Positions 11,791 through 24,197 of a stretch of DNA of 64,000 nucleotides are shown here, in pieces (positions within the stretch are counted from its first letter, which is position 1; each line of letters opens with the position of its first letter). The notes beneath the pieces are model-generated. The model was not told where the DNA came from. It made no database searches and saw nothing but the letters and a program-made list of their open reading frames with translations. Position numbers and translations under genes: made by a program. This DNA is from Cheilinus undulatus (taxonomy: Eukaryota > Chordata > Actinopteri > Labriformes > Labridae), in contig NC_054885.1 of NCBI RefSeq assembly GCF_018320785.1, positions 3,236,921 through 3,300,920 of the forward strand, given 5' to 3'.

Positions 11791-12068
11791 ACAACAGTCT
11801 CTGCAGGAGGGGAGCACGGGTAACCATGAGGCTGCCAGCAGCTTGGCTCAGGATTTTTATTCAGTTATATCTCACTAGAATCAAACTTCAGGTCTAAAAT
11901 GGTCAGATTATGTTAGAAGATTTGACAAACAGAGATGATAACCAGTTAGAACCTGTGGTCCAGCCAGGCTAGTAGTTTCCTCCAGAGTATAGTCTTAATG
12001 CTGATCGGAGTGGAAAGTAATGTATTACTTTTATTTACACTACTGTAATTGAGTAGTTTTTGAGTACA

Positions 12069-12577
12069 ATTTAAAGGTCACATATTTTAACCTTTAAGAC
12101 AAGTTTATATAGGTCACAGATGTCTTTAAAACGTGCCCATGAACACTCCAGTAATGGATTTATGCACGTCTAAAAACTCCTCTGTTTCAGCCCTGCTCAG
12201 AACGAGCCGTTTCTGTGTCTGTAGCTTTAAATGTTAGCGAGCTGTCTGACTCCGCCCCTCTCAGGAAATGGATGTGGCTCTCCTGATGTTAAAATGCAAT
12301 TAGCAGACACTTTTATCCAAAGGAGGATCAGGAGAGGAGGGCGGAACTTTCTTTCAAGCGGGGAGGGCCAACCGAACCTGGGGGCGGAGCTAACTCCCCA
12401 CATGACATCATGAGGGGAAAACCTGAGACGACTTGTTTTTTCTGAAAGGTGGAGAAAGAGAGGAGGGAGGGAATGGATTTTCCAGGTACTTGAGGGGATT
12501 GTGGACAGACCAGGGTCACATATTTTTGTTAGAAAAGCCTGAAAAGGTGATTTTTGCATATTATGTCCCCTTTAGAG
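12069..12577 (+). repeat. MITE-like repeat with GGGGACATA-type ends
   Basis: The right end, read on the minus strand, is CTAAAGGGGACATAATATGC; the left end is TTTAAAGGTCACATATTT. The interior phrase around GGTACTTGAGGGGATTGTGG recurs inverted at 36315-36540. It sits within another repeat rich in ACTTTTACTT (12005-12068, then 12578-12650), so it appears nested. The open frames here are not genes. Confidence 0.55.
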
Positions 12578-13232
12578 TCAGTACTTTTACTTCTACTTAA
12601 TTACTTTTTAACCAGAGTAACTATACTCACCTCTGTCGACTACGCTGTATTTCAAATTCTAGGGGATGTGTCGGCAGAGTTTCCCATCATGCCCTTGGGC
12701 AGAGATGTATTTTATGTTTTTCCTTGTGTTAAGATGTTTTTATTTTGGGCATTTTTTTAAGTTTATTTTTGCTGTTTTTGTTGTCAGACATATTTGCACC
12801 ATGAGTGAAGTTTCCTCTGAGTTAGGGCTCCCACCTGTGATTTAGGATGCTGTCATACTGTAAGATATGTAACATTTTAAAAAGTGTAGTTTAACTTTGA
12901 GTGTGTACTGATAGCGACTCTTTTAAAGTGTTAAATTTAACTCTATATGAGTAAAATCAATTTTGTCAATTTCGCCGTGTGTCTGACTTTATTATAGAGG
13001 TGTGACTTTACCTGAACGACCTGTTTGAAGATCCTTTCTCTTGTTTTTCTGGCCAATAAGGAAAGAACAAATTTCACTGTACAAGTCCTTAAAGTAAACT
13101 TTAGATTGAATATTTTTACTTGCGTAGATTTATAGAGCAGTATTTTCATTTTTACTTAAGTAAAATTTAACCTTGGTGACTGTACTTTTACTTGAGTACA
13201 ATAGTCAGGTACTTTTTCCTCCTCTGATGCTG
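12578..13232. other. Gene-free, repeat-rich stretch
   Basis: Contains scattered ACTTTTACTTGAGTA phrases of an old repeat (best at about 12580-12620 and 13150-13210), with unassigned AT-rich DNA between. No gene seen. Confidence 0.4.
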
Positions 13233-13240
13233 ATCTTGGC

Positions 13241-14284
13241 CAGTGGTTTTCAAATTTTTTTGCCCATTGCACACCTAAGGTTAAGCCAAATTCTGAAGGC
13301 ACACCATATTTAAATCGATACAAAAGTGACTTTTTAAATAATGTTACAGTCAAGGTGGCCCAGAAAGGGAGATAAAGGGGAGAGCTTCCTGGGGCCCAGC
13401 CAACTGGAGGACCATGGAGATGGCAAAGGATACCAAAGATGAGTTAAAAGTGATTTAAAAAAAAAAAAAAACATGACAAATCGTGCAAAAAGTGGCAATA
13501 AAAAAGTGGTAATAAAAAAAGTGGCCAAACAATGGGTTGAAATGGGCAAAAATGGGGTTCAACTGGCCTAAAAGAAGGGTTAAATGTTGTAAAAAGTTGG
13601 TAAAAATGGCTCAAAAATGATTAAAAAAAAAGGGCAAAATTGGGTTAAAAAGTGGTCAAATAGAGGCAAAAGTTGGCAAAAATTGGCAAAAACGTGGCAT
13701 AAATGGGTTAAAGTGTCAGAAAGGTGGCAAAATAAATCACAAGTGGCAAAAAAGGGTTAAAGTTGCTAAAAGGGGTTAAAAAGTAATGGGGGAAAGTAAT
13801 AGGGAAACAATAGCAAAATTGGGCGAAAAGTAGCAAAGAGGTGGCAAAAATGGGTCAAAAGTAGTAATAAGAAGTGACAAAAATGCTAACAAAAAAGCAG
13901 CAAAATGGTTTGTCAAAAGAAGTGGCAAAAATGGGTAGAGGAATTGGTTAACTTGGTTTAAAGTAGTATGAATTAATAATTTCAACACCTATTTCAACCC
14001 AATAATGGCTCACCATGCTTTTTAGTTCTTAATGAGGAAACTGTTAGCCAGGATGCTAGCACCAATGCTACTGATCCAACACACATACACCGATATATCA
14101 ATAAATCCCAACTGGGCAGGTCCCAGTCTCTGGGGTTTTTCTGGGGTCCAGAACTGTGGGCAGGCCTGGTTACAGTACCTGCCATAAAGTTGTAGTAATA
14201 ACGTATGGTACACATTCCCACAGCACACCTAGACTTGCCTCAAGACACACTAGTGAGCCCTGCCACACCATTTGAGAACCATTG
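13241..14284 (+). mobile_element. Non-autonomous hAT element with internal GTGGCAAAA array
   Basis: Ends are CAGTGGTTTTCAAA and TTTGAGAACCATTG. The flanks ATCTTGGC (13233-13240) and ATCTAGGC (14285-14292) match at 7 of 8. About 13450-13970 is a degenerate array of units like AAAAAGTGGCAAAAATGGGTT. Both ends are shared with the element at 29324, so these two form one subfamily. All open frames inside are array artefacts. Confidence 0.85.
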
Positions 14285-14479
14285 ATCTAGGCTATATTCA
14301 CTCTATAAAATAAATGTGTTAATTCTAAAAGCTTCAGAGGTCCAGGGTACGGCTGTTAGAAATTAATCCAACAGGATAAAGTGATTGGTGGAATTAATCA
14401 TACAAATTGTGTTGTGCTAAAGAAAAAAAGGGTTATGTCATATGTTATAAAACCAGATAATCCAGGCCTGGATGGTGTC

Positions 14480-14990
14480 CTAAATTCTCCCCTACACAGT
14501 AAAACATCTGTAGTTGACTGTATACAGATGCATCTAAATTATTCAACCCCCATCGCAAATCAGCTTTACTGTTTAAATGTATAGACTTTCTGCTTTTTGC
14601 AGTGATTAAACCACCTTCGTTGAATCCCACCAGAGATTTTCTATGAGGTTCTGGTCAGGCGACTGTGACAGCTGCTGTAGAATCTTCCAGGACTTCTTCT
14701 GCAACCAAGCTTTGGTGGAATTTGAGGTCCGCTTGGGATCATTATCCCTTTGAAAGCTCCAGTTTTCTCACAGACGTTTCCTCCAAGGATTTCCTGATAC
14801 TTCACTGAATCCGTCTGTCCTTCCACACGCTGCAGGTATCCAGTGGCAGAGGATGCAGAGCAGCCCTAGAGCATCACAGAGCCACCGCCATTCTTCCCTC
14901 TTCTTCCTCCAAACATACTGCTGATACATCGGGCCAGAAAGTTCCCTTTTTTTTCCATGGCCGTTGCACAGAGAAAACGTGCAGCATCAA
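14480..14990 (-). pseudogene. Tc1/mariner transposase fossil
   Basis: Read on the minus strand, pieces in shifting frames match the second half of a Tc1-type transposase: [18 protein letters not shown], then DNDPK (second catalytic Asp region), then [12 protein letters not shown], which holds the last acidic residue. Frameshifts and stops separate them, so it cannot encode an active enzyme. The right part includes an ATTATTCAACCCCCAT phrase that is probably element sequence. Confidence 0.7.
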
Positions 14991-17900
14991 CAGTCGGGAC
15001 TGTAAACAACAGTAGAATTTTACTGAAACTCATTTTGAACTCAACGTGTTTTCACGGGATGAAAGTAAAATTATAAAAGAACTAAAAGTCCTGAGATTTT
15101 TTAAAATGTAATTAATTACATCTAGAGAAGAAGGAAACATGTCAGAGCTAAATTCTTTAAACGGGTAAATTTTCCTTCAGAGCTGACTTCATGGCTGCCT
15201 CTGCACCAACAACCTCGACATGAATGCATGTAAACGGAGAAGAGCTAGTTCTTGATTTTTATCTTAGTTTTTATGGTTTAACAGGTCAGTACATGTACAT
15301 GCAGTTAGAAATGATTAATTCATCGTGTCAGCCTGGTTAAACTGGACTTTCAGCAGTCTTGGTTTTTTTACACCACATCTGTAGCACTTTCTAATGTCCA
15401 GCTGGGCAGCTTCACACCATGTAAATATACAACCTCTATGTTTGCCGCCTCCATTGCTGATGCAAACATAAGTGCTTTTTCAAAAGTCAGTTCTTCCTCC
15501 AACACAGATCAGACAGTTTCTAAACGTCTCTTGTCACAAAAGTTACAGTCCTGCACCAGGTTTCTCAGTTCAGCCTTAGGCCGGCCACACACTACAAGAT
15601 TTTAAGCCCTATTTTAAACAAGATTTGACCCCCCGACAATTGTGGGGACGTATCCCTACTGGAGCCTCGTTGCAAATGATTATTTGTCTGAGTAGTCTGC
15701 ACATGTGTGGTGTCAACACGATTAATTTACTGCTCCAAATCGCGTCTTAGCCTTCCAGACCCTACATCGTAAATATCAAACTTGTTTGATATTTATGATT
15801 CTAGGTTGCAGTGCTGCTGACGGAGTACCCACAACAGCCAATGAGAGCGAGCAGACCGGGTAGTGTCACCAGACAGATCATACGTACATTGACTGCTCAC
15901 AACCATTAACACAACTGTACATATACATTTTCGTACGTAAAGGGAGTATAAATGGGCCTTTAGGGTACTTTCACATTAATGTGGATTCCTCCCCCTCCCC
16001 CTTCCCTCGGCTGGCTTGCTTTCACACCAGCAACATCGAGCCATGCCCACATAGATATGAATAAGTAGATACGACACGCCCCTTTGAGCTGCATGCCTAC
16101 GGTGAGGCTAAGCTAGTGGGGGGCATCCATGGTTGTAGAAGGCACAAAAACTAAAACAACAAGGATACCTGTACATTGTGCTACATATGGTTGCACATAC
16201 GCCGTACGGTTGAAACAAGGAAACTGGGAATAACCTTCAAAGGTAAGAATAGTTTTTTGGCTCTTTTTTCATTATTAAATCTTGTTGAGAGCTTCAGTAA
16301 CTACTTGGCTACTCACAAAATACTAACGCGAGCTAGCAGCTTGACAGCCAAATACCAGATGATTAATAGTAGCTGTAGTATAACTGTACAAGCAATAGTA
16401 GTAGTACTAAAAGTACAAGCAGCAGTAGTCGTATAAATAGCCGTTAGAGTCGTAGAAGTAGTATCAGCATTTGTAATAGTATTACCTGTTGTAGTAGCAG
16501 TGCCAGTATCAGCAGTAGTAGTTGGTGTACTACCACTACTACAAATAGTAATCGCATTACTATTACTACTACCACTACTGCTAATAGTAATAAAGCCTAA
16601 TTCATATAAATCCAGATTACCCTCTACGTTCTTTCTCCAAACCAATTTTATGACAAACTTCTCTAACCCTCTACGTGACTGACATTGTGCATGATCTAGT
16701 AAATAAGCAAAGTAAAATAAATAAATAATAAGAAGTAAAATAACTAAAATTGTAGGCTACACTGGTAGAAAGCCCTTTTCCATTTTTTTTTTTAAATCAA
16801 ATGTTCTGTATTAACAGCACGTTTTGATGTTGACAATAAAGTAAACTGCATGAAAATCGGTTGAGAAATGAGTAAGTAATGATTTACTTTCAGTGTACAT
16901 GCATTGCCTTTGATGGGAACGTTGCCCCCACCAAAGTGGCCGCCACGTAGGCACGTCACTTAGCGGGCTGCTACAGCGCGCTGGTGTATCTGGTCTTCTA
17001 TCTATGCGTGCCCAGGCCCACTTGCATCTGTACTCAGTCTGAAACAGCAGGTGGGGGTGTGCATGCAGCTGGTTAGAAGGAGGAGAGAGAAGAAGAAGTT
17101 ACCATGGCAACCACTCGGGTCATGACCTGAGCGAAGATTGTTTTTGTTTTAACCCGGCAAAAAAAGTCCCTCCTGCAGCCATGGATGATTTAAAATCACT
17201 TTGAAAGATGCCAGCAACTTTCATATCCCTTCATCTCTTCATAGCTCTTCGTATCTGCACATCTACTACAGCCCAGAGGATTGAACGGGCCGAGCTGCAG
17301 ATACAGCGGTTTTTGAGGTGACAGGAGACTTTTATTGCCTTTACACCTCCTCTCACTGACTCCAACTTGCGGTGAGTCACAGCAGACCGTTTATTGACTG
17401 GATTCTGATGATTTCCACCCTTTATTAGGAAAAACGTGAACAAACTGCCGCTCTGTGGAAAGAAGTTTAGTTTTCACGATGACGTCATAAAGCTGATACG
17501 ACCTCCCCATGTGGGCCTGTCCCGGTGCCTGAATGCAGTCCGTTTGTATTCACAGTACCAAAACAAACTGGACTTTGGGCTCAAGTGCACTCGGATCCAG
17601 GACTGGGCCCCTAATGTGAAAGTACTCTCATAATTGCCTACACTTTGAATATTACTGTGGTGCCCTCTGTTGGCACTAAAATGATATAACATTCCACTGT
17701 CACTTCATAACACGGGGGAAGTCCTGAATAGTGACATTTCACTGTTTTATTTAAAATCTGTGCATATTCATGATTTTTTAAAGGCACCAGTATTGAACCA
17801 GCGCACCCAAGAAGTCGTCTGAGAGGAATCAAAGACAATTGGAGCAACGGTGTGGCATGCAAATCAACACAGACGGAAGATAGGCTGCCAATTATAGAAG

Positions 17901-18151
17901 TACGATATTACTACCTAATTTTTTAGTGGCAGAAATGGGCTTCAAGTGTAAAACATCATGAAATAAATATGTAAAATGAGAGTGACAAAATTAAAAAAAA
18001 GCAGAATAAGAATAAAAATCGCTAAATGAAGTGCAGGATTTAGCCCAAAGTTTGTACAGCCAGATGTTTTAAGTCTTTTTTAAATAAGTAGAAATTATGT
18101 TTACTAAGCATGTAAATGAACTGAAGAGTCTGTGATGCTTAGACTTAAATA
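14991..18151. other. Gene-free stretch with repeats
   Basis: No exon recognised. It holds a repeat starting near 15580 (GGCCACACACTACAAGATTT), a perfect 12-bp-arm palindrome at 15770-15795, and a degenerate GTA/ACT trinucleotide tract at about 16340-16600. A slightly GC-richer segment lies near 16900-17110, with no frame I can assign. Confidence 0.4.
16340..16600. repeat. Degenerate GTA/TAC trinucleotide tract
   Basis: Rich in GTAGTAGTA on the plus strand in the left part and ACTACTACT in the right part, so the two halves are partly inverted. The serine/threonine-rich open frame on the minus strand (16313-16645) is produced by this tract and is not a gene. Confidence 0.65.
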
Positions 18152-18314
18152 ACAGTGTTCATGCTTTGTTAATTCAGATTAAAGCTTTGATAAAAAACAC
18201 ACTGACACCAGAAATGGATGCTTCAAAGCTTTAATGCAGAGATTGATATTGTTGGTGTGTAGCACAGACTAAGAGCTGTCAGAGAAAAGCCGGTTTTCAG
18301 GAGAGGAGTGGCGT

Positions 18315-21300
18315 CTAGAACTCAGCAGAAGCTTCCTGGCCTTGGTTGATGTAGCTGTTGATGTAGTCCACGAAGCTGGAGACACGGGTGTAGACCCCAG
18401 GATGACCAGGAAGACCACAACTGCCATAGCTCATGATGCCCACCTGGACAAAGTCACCGCCACTACGGCACACCAGTGGGCCGCCGTAATCCCCCTTTAA
18501 TGGCAGGAAACAAACCGTTAATCACATTCAGGTTGGCTGTTTTATTCTAAAAGGGTTCAAACTTTAATCTGATGGTCAAACTCACCTTGCAGGCGTCCTT
18601 TCCTCCAGCCAGGTCTCCTGCACACAGCTGCTCATCGGTCAGGTTAGGATAGGTCTCCTTACAGACGTTCTGAGGGATGATGGGAATCCTCAGCTGCTGA
18701 AGGGTTTCTGGAGAAGGGAGGGGAACTGCAGAGACACAGGGGTCATAATGATTCTGGGCTTATACTTTCTCACAGCCCTGTATGTCCTTGTACATCATGT
18801 AAACCCTCTTGGTGTGACCCTTACCCTCATCTCCGACGTTCCCCCATCCTGTGATCCAACACTCGGACGAAGAGTCGAAGGAGTCGGTGGCTCTCGGCAG
18901 CCGGATCGGTTTAACGAGCTGAGAGAAAGTGATCGTCTTCTTCAGCTTCACCAGGGAGAGGTCGTTGATGTAGCCGTTGCCCACGGCTCGATATCCAGGA
19001 TGAGGCATGTCAAACTCGATGCCCATGTAACGAGCCGACGCCTTCTGCAGGTCATGGGAGCCGACCCAGGCCATGGAGCGGGTCACGTCAGGCCTAGGGT
19101 CTCTAGAAGCAAACAAATACCAGTGGATCAGGACTCAGAGTGTTCAGTATTGTGTTGATCTGTGTAACCTTGATGAACAGAGTAATGAAGAAACCTCGCT
19201 GTCCTTTTCAGACTGAATAAAGCTTTTAGAAACAGAAGCTTATGTGTGAAGTTATTTTATTATAACGGTGCTTTTAGCTGCAGAAATCCTGGACACAGAT
19301 ACTGACTTGTCCCAGCAGTTGGCAGCAGTGAGCACCCACTGACTGTTGAGGATGGTTCCACCGCAGCGCCACTTTTTGGTGCGGCTACTGAAGACATTGA
19401 GGTAAACCATCCACGGCCACCCGCCTTTTGGAGCGTTCTTCCCCCCGATGATGGAGCTCCCCACCTCAGCACCAAACAGACCTGAACAAGAACAAAACAA
19501 ACCAGATCAGAATGATGATAAACCTCTGACAGGTCCCTGCAAAACACAAATCTTTGTAGTCTGTGTTCTAATTTCTGGTCAGAAACAGGGGTGTAGCGGG
19601 GATTTTTGGCCCCCAGAAAGAATATTACACGGGGCCGTCCTTAACCAGCTAGCCAGTCAACAAATGTTGCATCAAATTTTTAATCTCTTTATTCTATTTT
19701 ATATTTGTTTTGTTGTTTTCTCTGCACAGTTTTTCTTTTTTTTCTATCCCCCCCCCCCCCAATTTGTTGTCTCTTTTTAATGTTTATTATATGTAAATAA
19801 TTTTGTAAATCAGCACCACAACTTGCTACCCATTTATCTGTCTGTGTAGCAAATATTTGTTTGTATGCACTTATTGGTGAATAAAAGATATATATATATA
19901 TATATACTGCATTTCATGTAAAGTTATGAAATTTTAAATAAAATTTAAAAACATATATACATATATGAGAAAATATATATATTAAAAAAATACATATAAA
20001 ATATATATCTATTTACATATTTGCCTTGCATAAAATTACAAAATTTAAAATAAATTAAAACACACACACACATATATTATATATATATCTAATATATATA
20101 AAATATTAGTATAACAAAAAGAATATATATTGAAAATACATATATAAAAATATTTATTTATAATTTGCATTGCATAAAATTATAAAATCTTAAATTAAAA
20201 CACACACACATATATATTAGTATAAAATATATATATATATTAAAAATACACATTATATATTATATAAAATATATATTTATTTATATATTTGCCTTGCATA
20301 CAATTTTAAATAAATGAAGACACACACACATATAAGAAAATATATATTTATTAAAAATATATATTTATATTTTTGCCTTGCATAAAATTATAGAATTTTA
20401 GATAAATTAAACCACACACACACACACACACACCCATATATATATATATTCTTTTTTTAATTTTAATTTCCCTTTCTATAAGCAATAATTTTATCATGCT
20501 AAAATTAAATTAACTTGCATTACTTTGCAGTGCTGGACATTCGGAGATTTCTAAGGGAGGGGCAGGGCCCCCAGTATCGTATTTCACTCTGTATTACTCC
20601 ATATTACAGTTCTTATACTGTTTTGTGAGTGTTTTTTGAACAAATATGACCATCCTGTAATCAAACTAGCATTGAAAGGGTTAAAATCCTGAACATTTTC
20701 AATAATTGATTGTTTTGATCACAACTGAAGTTGTTCAAAAGATATGACCAAAAAAAAGCAGAAAAAAATGAATGTATACTATTTTTATTGCTGTTTTTGT
20801 CCCTAATGACTCGAAAGGGAAGAAAATTTTATATCTGTTTCTACACAAAAACTAAAAATGCAACAAAGTCAATATTTTGGCTGATCATTGACATGTCCAC
20901 GCTGGATTTAGAAATAACGTTCCAGCCATCCAAAGATAACACATGTTAAAAAACAACATTGACTTTAAGTAATCAAACTGGCATTTAAAGGGTTAAAATC
21001 CTCAAAAGGATTGAATGGAGGTTTAAACTAATCTGTTAAGTTTTTACAGCAGGTTTTGGAAGGGGACATTTTTGTCCTTAATGGCTTTAAAGGGTAGTAA
21101 ATTAAAGTGATGCCTGAGAGTTAATATAAGCTGTTTTCACCCAAAAATCAACATTTATGTCTTATTTTATATCCAAAAATCAAAGCTCAGGCCTGAATTT
21201 TCTTTGGTAATTAATCTGATGATGCAGGATGCAAAACTTCTTAGTCTTCTTGAGCTCACGTCAAAAACATTTCTCGCTGCTTATTGCCAATTCTTCATGT

Positions 21301-22382
21301 CAGCTATTTTTCTATTTTTCTATCATAGAATAAGATGTTTGGATGTTTGTCTTTCAGGCTAGTTTTCCTTCTAATAAGTGAAAAAGATGTTTTTGACTAG
21401 AAAGTAGACAAGCACACGGCAGTGATTACAACACAAAACTGACAGAATTGTGAACTTTTCCTTTAAATTTGGAGAGAAACTCACAGGCAGCCTGTTCTCA
21501 GAAACCAACAGAGGCAGACATTAGTTTATAAAATGCTGAAGCCAAAATCCTTCAGTTTAAAACAGACTAACATTTTTGATAGTTCATCCTTGTGCTCTCC
21601 TCAAATTTACAACCCTCGGGACACCTTCGAGGCAAAAATGTACACGTACAGAAAAGTTGCCATTAAATCAGCATACATCAATATTTTTTTCTACTTTTTT
21701 TTTCATAAATTTCTTCAACAACTTCAGACCGGCTCCAATCTACCAAATATTAAATAATTTTAAAGATTTTAACCCTTTAAATGCCGGTTTGATTATTTAA
21801 AATATTTTATTTTTTCACTAAAAAACAGAAAAAGTACATTATTTTTCATATAATTAACAGTAGAAAGATGGGACTTTGGTGCTGATGAGAGTCTCTGATG
21901 GGTCAAAGATTAACAACAAAACTGATTTGATTGCACTTGTATTTTTTTTGTAGTGCCAGCTTTCACATTCGGGCACCCTCTTGACACCTTTGAGGCAAAA
22001 ATGTACACGTACAAAAAAAACTGCCATTTTTTGTACGTGTTCATTTTTGCCTCGAGGGTGTCCCAAAGGTACAAAATTCACTGAGAGAGTATGAATGACA
22101 TTTAAGAGTAAAACATGTTGGATTTCACAAATTTAACTAGAAAGCAAAGTTCCTGTAAAAATTCGTGCCACAGGCTGTAAAACTGACAAAATGATCACAA
22201 ATTTAAAAAAAAAAAGTTGAGAAAAATGGCCAAAAATGCCCGAGGAGGGCACAAGGGTTAAAGTCAGTGAACTACCTTTAATAAATCAAATCCAGATACA
22301 TAATTAAAGCATAATGCTGACGTGTCTCACCTCCACAGTAGTGGATCAGCACCAGCACGGTCAGGAGTTTGCAGAAAGCCAT
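18315..22382 (-). CDS. Inactive trypsin-fold serine protease homolog, copy A
   Basis: Five coding exons on the minus strand: 22331-22382, 19307-19481, 18825-19102, 18586-18725, 18315-18494 (825 nt, 274 residues plus stop, frame intact). Residues 1-17 are a signal peptide (MAFCKLLTVLVLIHYCG). The mature chain would start at IIGG (28-31). Chymotrypsin-fold landmarks are present: CGG at 57-59, NDLSLVKL with the Asp102 equivalent at 123, CWITGWGN, a trypsin-type pocket Asp at 212, and PGVYTRV. However, the His57 position is Asn72 (TAANC, codon AAC) and the Ser195 position is Tyr218 (GDYGGP, codon TAC), so it cannot work as a serine protease. The layout resembles the tryptase/prostasin group of S1A; I give no symbol. 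Probable role (inferred): secreted binding protein or decoy. The sequon NLT at 196 is absent from copy B. The exon 2 donor is GTCAGT, chosen because it alone keeps phase. Confidence 0.9.
19735..20470. repeat. AT/CA microsatellite and ~120-bp minisatellite in intron 1 of copy A
   Basis: A poly-C run (about 19748-19760) is followed by (TA)n and then 4-5 imperfect units of roughly 90-140 bp. Each unit has TTTGCCTTGCATAAAATTA (about 20022, 20163, 20288, 20372), then an A-rich part, (CA)n, and (TA)n. It is missing from the matching intron of copy B, so it was inserted or expanded after duplication, or lost from B. Confidence 0.7.
21581..22261 (-). mobile_element. piggyBac-like MITE cluster in intron 1 of copy A
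   Basis: Read on the minus strand, the right end is TTAACCCTTGTGCCCTCCTC (TTAA at 22258-22261) and the left side carries CCTTGTGCTCTCCTC at 21582. This type of end with TTAA suggests piggyBac. A near-perfect hairpin lies inside (21983-22018 pairing with 22027-22062, 33 of 36), and one arm sequence recurs at about 21617-21650. Copy B lacks this block at the same intron position (near 27450), so it appears to be an insertion specific to A. Confidence 0.5.
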
Positions 22383-22424
22383 GATGGTGAAGAGTGAAGC
22401 TCTGCAGAATGCACCGAGACCCTG

Positions 22425-22455
22425 CAGCTTTTTATCAGCCGCTCTCTTATCAGCA
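22425..22455 (-). promoter_or_regulatory. TATA-like and GATA motifs upstream of copy A
   Basis: On the minus strand, CTGATAAGAGAG is followed by CTGATAAAAAGCTGCAGG, ending about 45 bp before the ATG. The second motif is a TATA-like box and the first fits the GATA-factor site WGATAR. Both are kept in copy B (27645-27672), where the spacer between them differs slightly. Inferred from position only. Confidence 0.45.
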
Positions 22456-22875
22456 ACATCAGCTCAGGTTTTTTTCTCAGAATGTGGAAAATTACTCGCA
22501 TGCTGTGATGTAGAGATCTGGTACTCTGCAGCAGCATTTCAACTTTGAAACATTTTATATTAATGCACAACTAAAGCGCAGCGAGTGCCGTTTTATTGTT
22601 TATTATCTCAAAGCACAAGTTATGAGGAGAAATATGAGAAAGTTTAATGAGCTCTCTTACCTAATATTAGTAATGTTTCATATCATCTATTTAAAATAAA
22701 TAATCTATAACACACACTTGTATTTACTTCTTTCAAACAAACCAGTCATTTGACCCTGTTTACCCATGAAAACAGATAAATTTAGTTTGTTTTCATATTT
22801 TGATTTATTCATCTTGTTTTCTCAGGATTACAACACTGTCTGTTTCTCAAGATCTTGATAAATAACCATGTGATC

Positions 22876-24197
22876 ATTTGGCTTTTTCAATTGGTTATTT
22901 GGACTGATATCATAGTTTGACCTTTTAGGGCCATCGTTTTTAATTTTAAGCCACATTATTGCCTAAAAACATTGTGATTTTCTTTTTTATATATTTGCCC
23001 TTTAAAAGCATTATTTTATCATCTAATTTCATGTTTTGACCTTTTGAACAAATAAAATTGACTTTTTATCTCGTATTTGACATTTGAGGTTAACAGTTTT
23101 AATTTTAAGTCATATTTTGGCTTAAAAACATGGTTGTGACTTTCTTTTTTTATATATTTGCCTTTTCAAAACATTATTTTAACATCTAATTTTGTGCTTT
23201 GACCTAAAGCAAAAATGAAGTCTGTATGATGAAGTGAGCTGAAGTTTGAGCCTTAGAAGTTGAAACAGTTTTCGAGGATCTAAAGAGTTTAGTTGTATTG
23301 CCGTAGATGGGGAACTGAATGGGTTTCGATCACGCTTTGAAGCTTACTGTGCCAAATCCGTTGATCATTTTGCCCTTAAATCTTTTTTTGTGAGCAAGAG
23401 GAGACGTTTGGCTATGTTTTGCTGTTAATATTATAAATGTGGACCAAATATTTTATTCAGCAGAACAGTTTCTTCGGGAAGTTCTGCCTCTATTTCACAC
23501 AGCTTCTGTGCTCTAAGTGTGACATCATCACTCTAAGCCTCTCCATTTACCCCCATTGTAAACGTCTGAGAGAGCTCAAATATTCATGAAGTTTGATCAG
23601 TGATTATAAGAAATCTGTAAAAGATATCAATAATGTGAATCAGTCCTAGATAGCTGAAGAGTTTGTCTACGTTTTAAAGCAAAAATGAAGTTTGTATGTT
23701 GAAGTGAGCTGAAGTTATAAGCCTTAAAAGTTGGAACCATTTTAGAGGATCTAAAGTGTTGGCCCATCTGAAATAATGTTAATTTAGTTTTAGAAAAAGC
23801 AAAATGGTTTAAAAAAGTATAAATGATATAAAAAATATTTAAAATAGCTGAAAAGAGCATCGGAAGCTGAAGAGTTTGATAGTAGAATAGTGAAAATATT
23901 CCAAAAAATGCCAAAGTTATGAGGAGTTAAAAAAAAGTGCAGTTTTTAAGAAATGCCCTATTCAATTGAATGGCAAAAAATGTTGCAGAAAAAGTGTAAT
24001 ATTTAAAAATTATAAACGTTTTAAATGAGAAAAGTCATAGCCATCATGTCCTAAAAGAGCTGGATAGAATGATATGAGAATGATGAGTATAGCTCAAAGA
24101 GTGAAAGAGCAGATGGGGTCCAAAAAACGTACAGAAAAAACAAAATGGCTGACGCAAATATCAATAGTGTGGATGCTTACTCAGCATCCCCACTAAT
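22876..24197. repeat. Spacer between the tandem copies, repeat-derived
   Basis: 22890-23215 resembles, inverted, the array at 2440-3010. About 23211-23290 and 23681-23760 are near-duplicates of each other (AAAGCAAAAATGAAGT...GTGAGCTGAAG). The segment ends in a hairpin, TAGTGTGGATGCT (24165-24177) with AGCATCCCCACTA (24183-24195), directly before the start of unit B. It looks like a MITE at the duplication junction. No gene. Confidence 0.55.

Larger units (their letters stand above)
18152..22875. repeat. Tandem segmental duplication, unit A
   Basis: From about 18152 this segment is nearly identical to the segment beginning at about 24198, starting at an ACAGTGTTCATGCTTTG phrase downstream of the gene and continuing through exons, introns and promoter. 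Similarity fades near 22875 (unit A) and 28108 (unit B). Units differ in length because each has its own insertions in intron 1. Confidence 0.85.

Noticed and set aside
16313-16645. 110-codon Thr/Ser-rich minus-strand frame
   Set aside because: Direct translation of a GTA/TAC trinucleotide tract.
18748-19158. 136-codon plus-strand open frame, repeated at 24690-25205 (171 codons)
   Set aside because: Antisense shadow of exon 3 of the protease homologs; its appearance in both copies only reflects the duplication.
19252-19547. Extended frames with alternative N-termini (MFCSCSG..., MFCRDLSE...) for the protease homolog
   Set aside because: They read through intron 1 sequence. The spliced signal peptide at 22331-22382 joins exon 2 in phase and is conserved in both copies.
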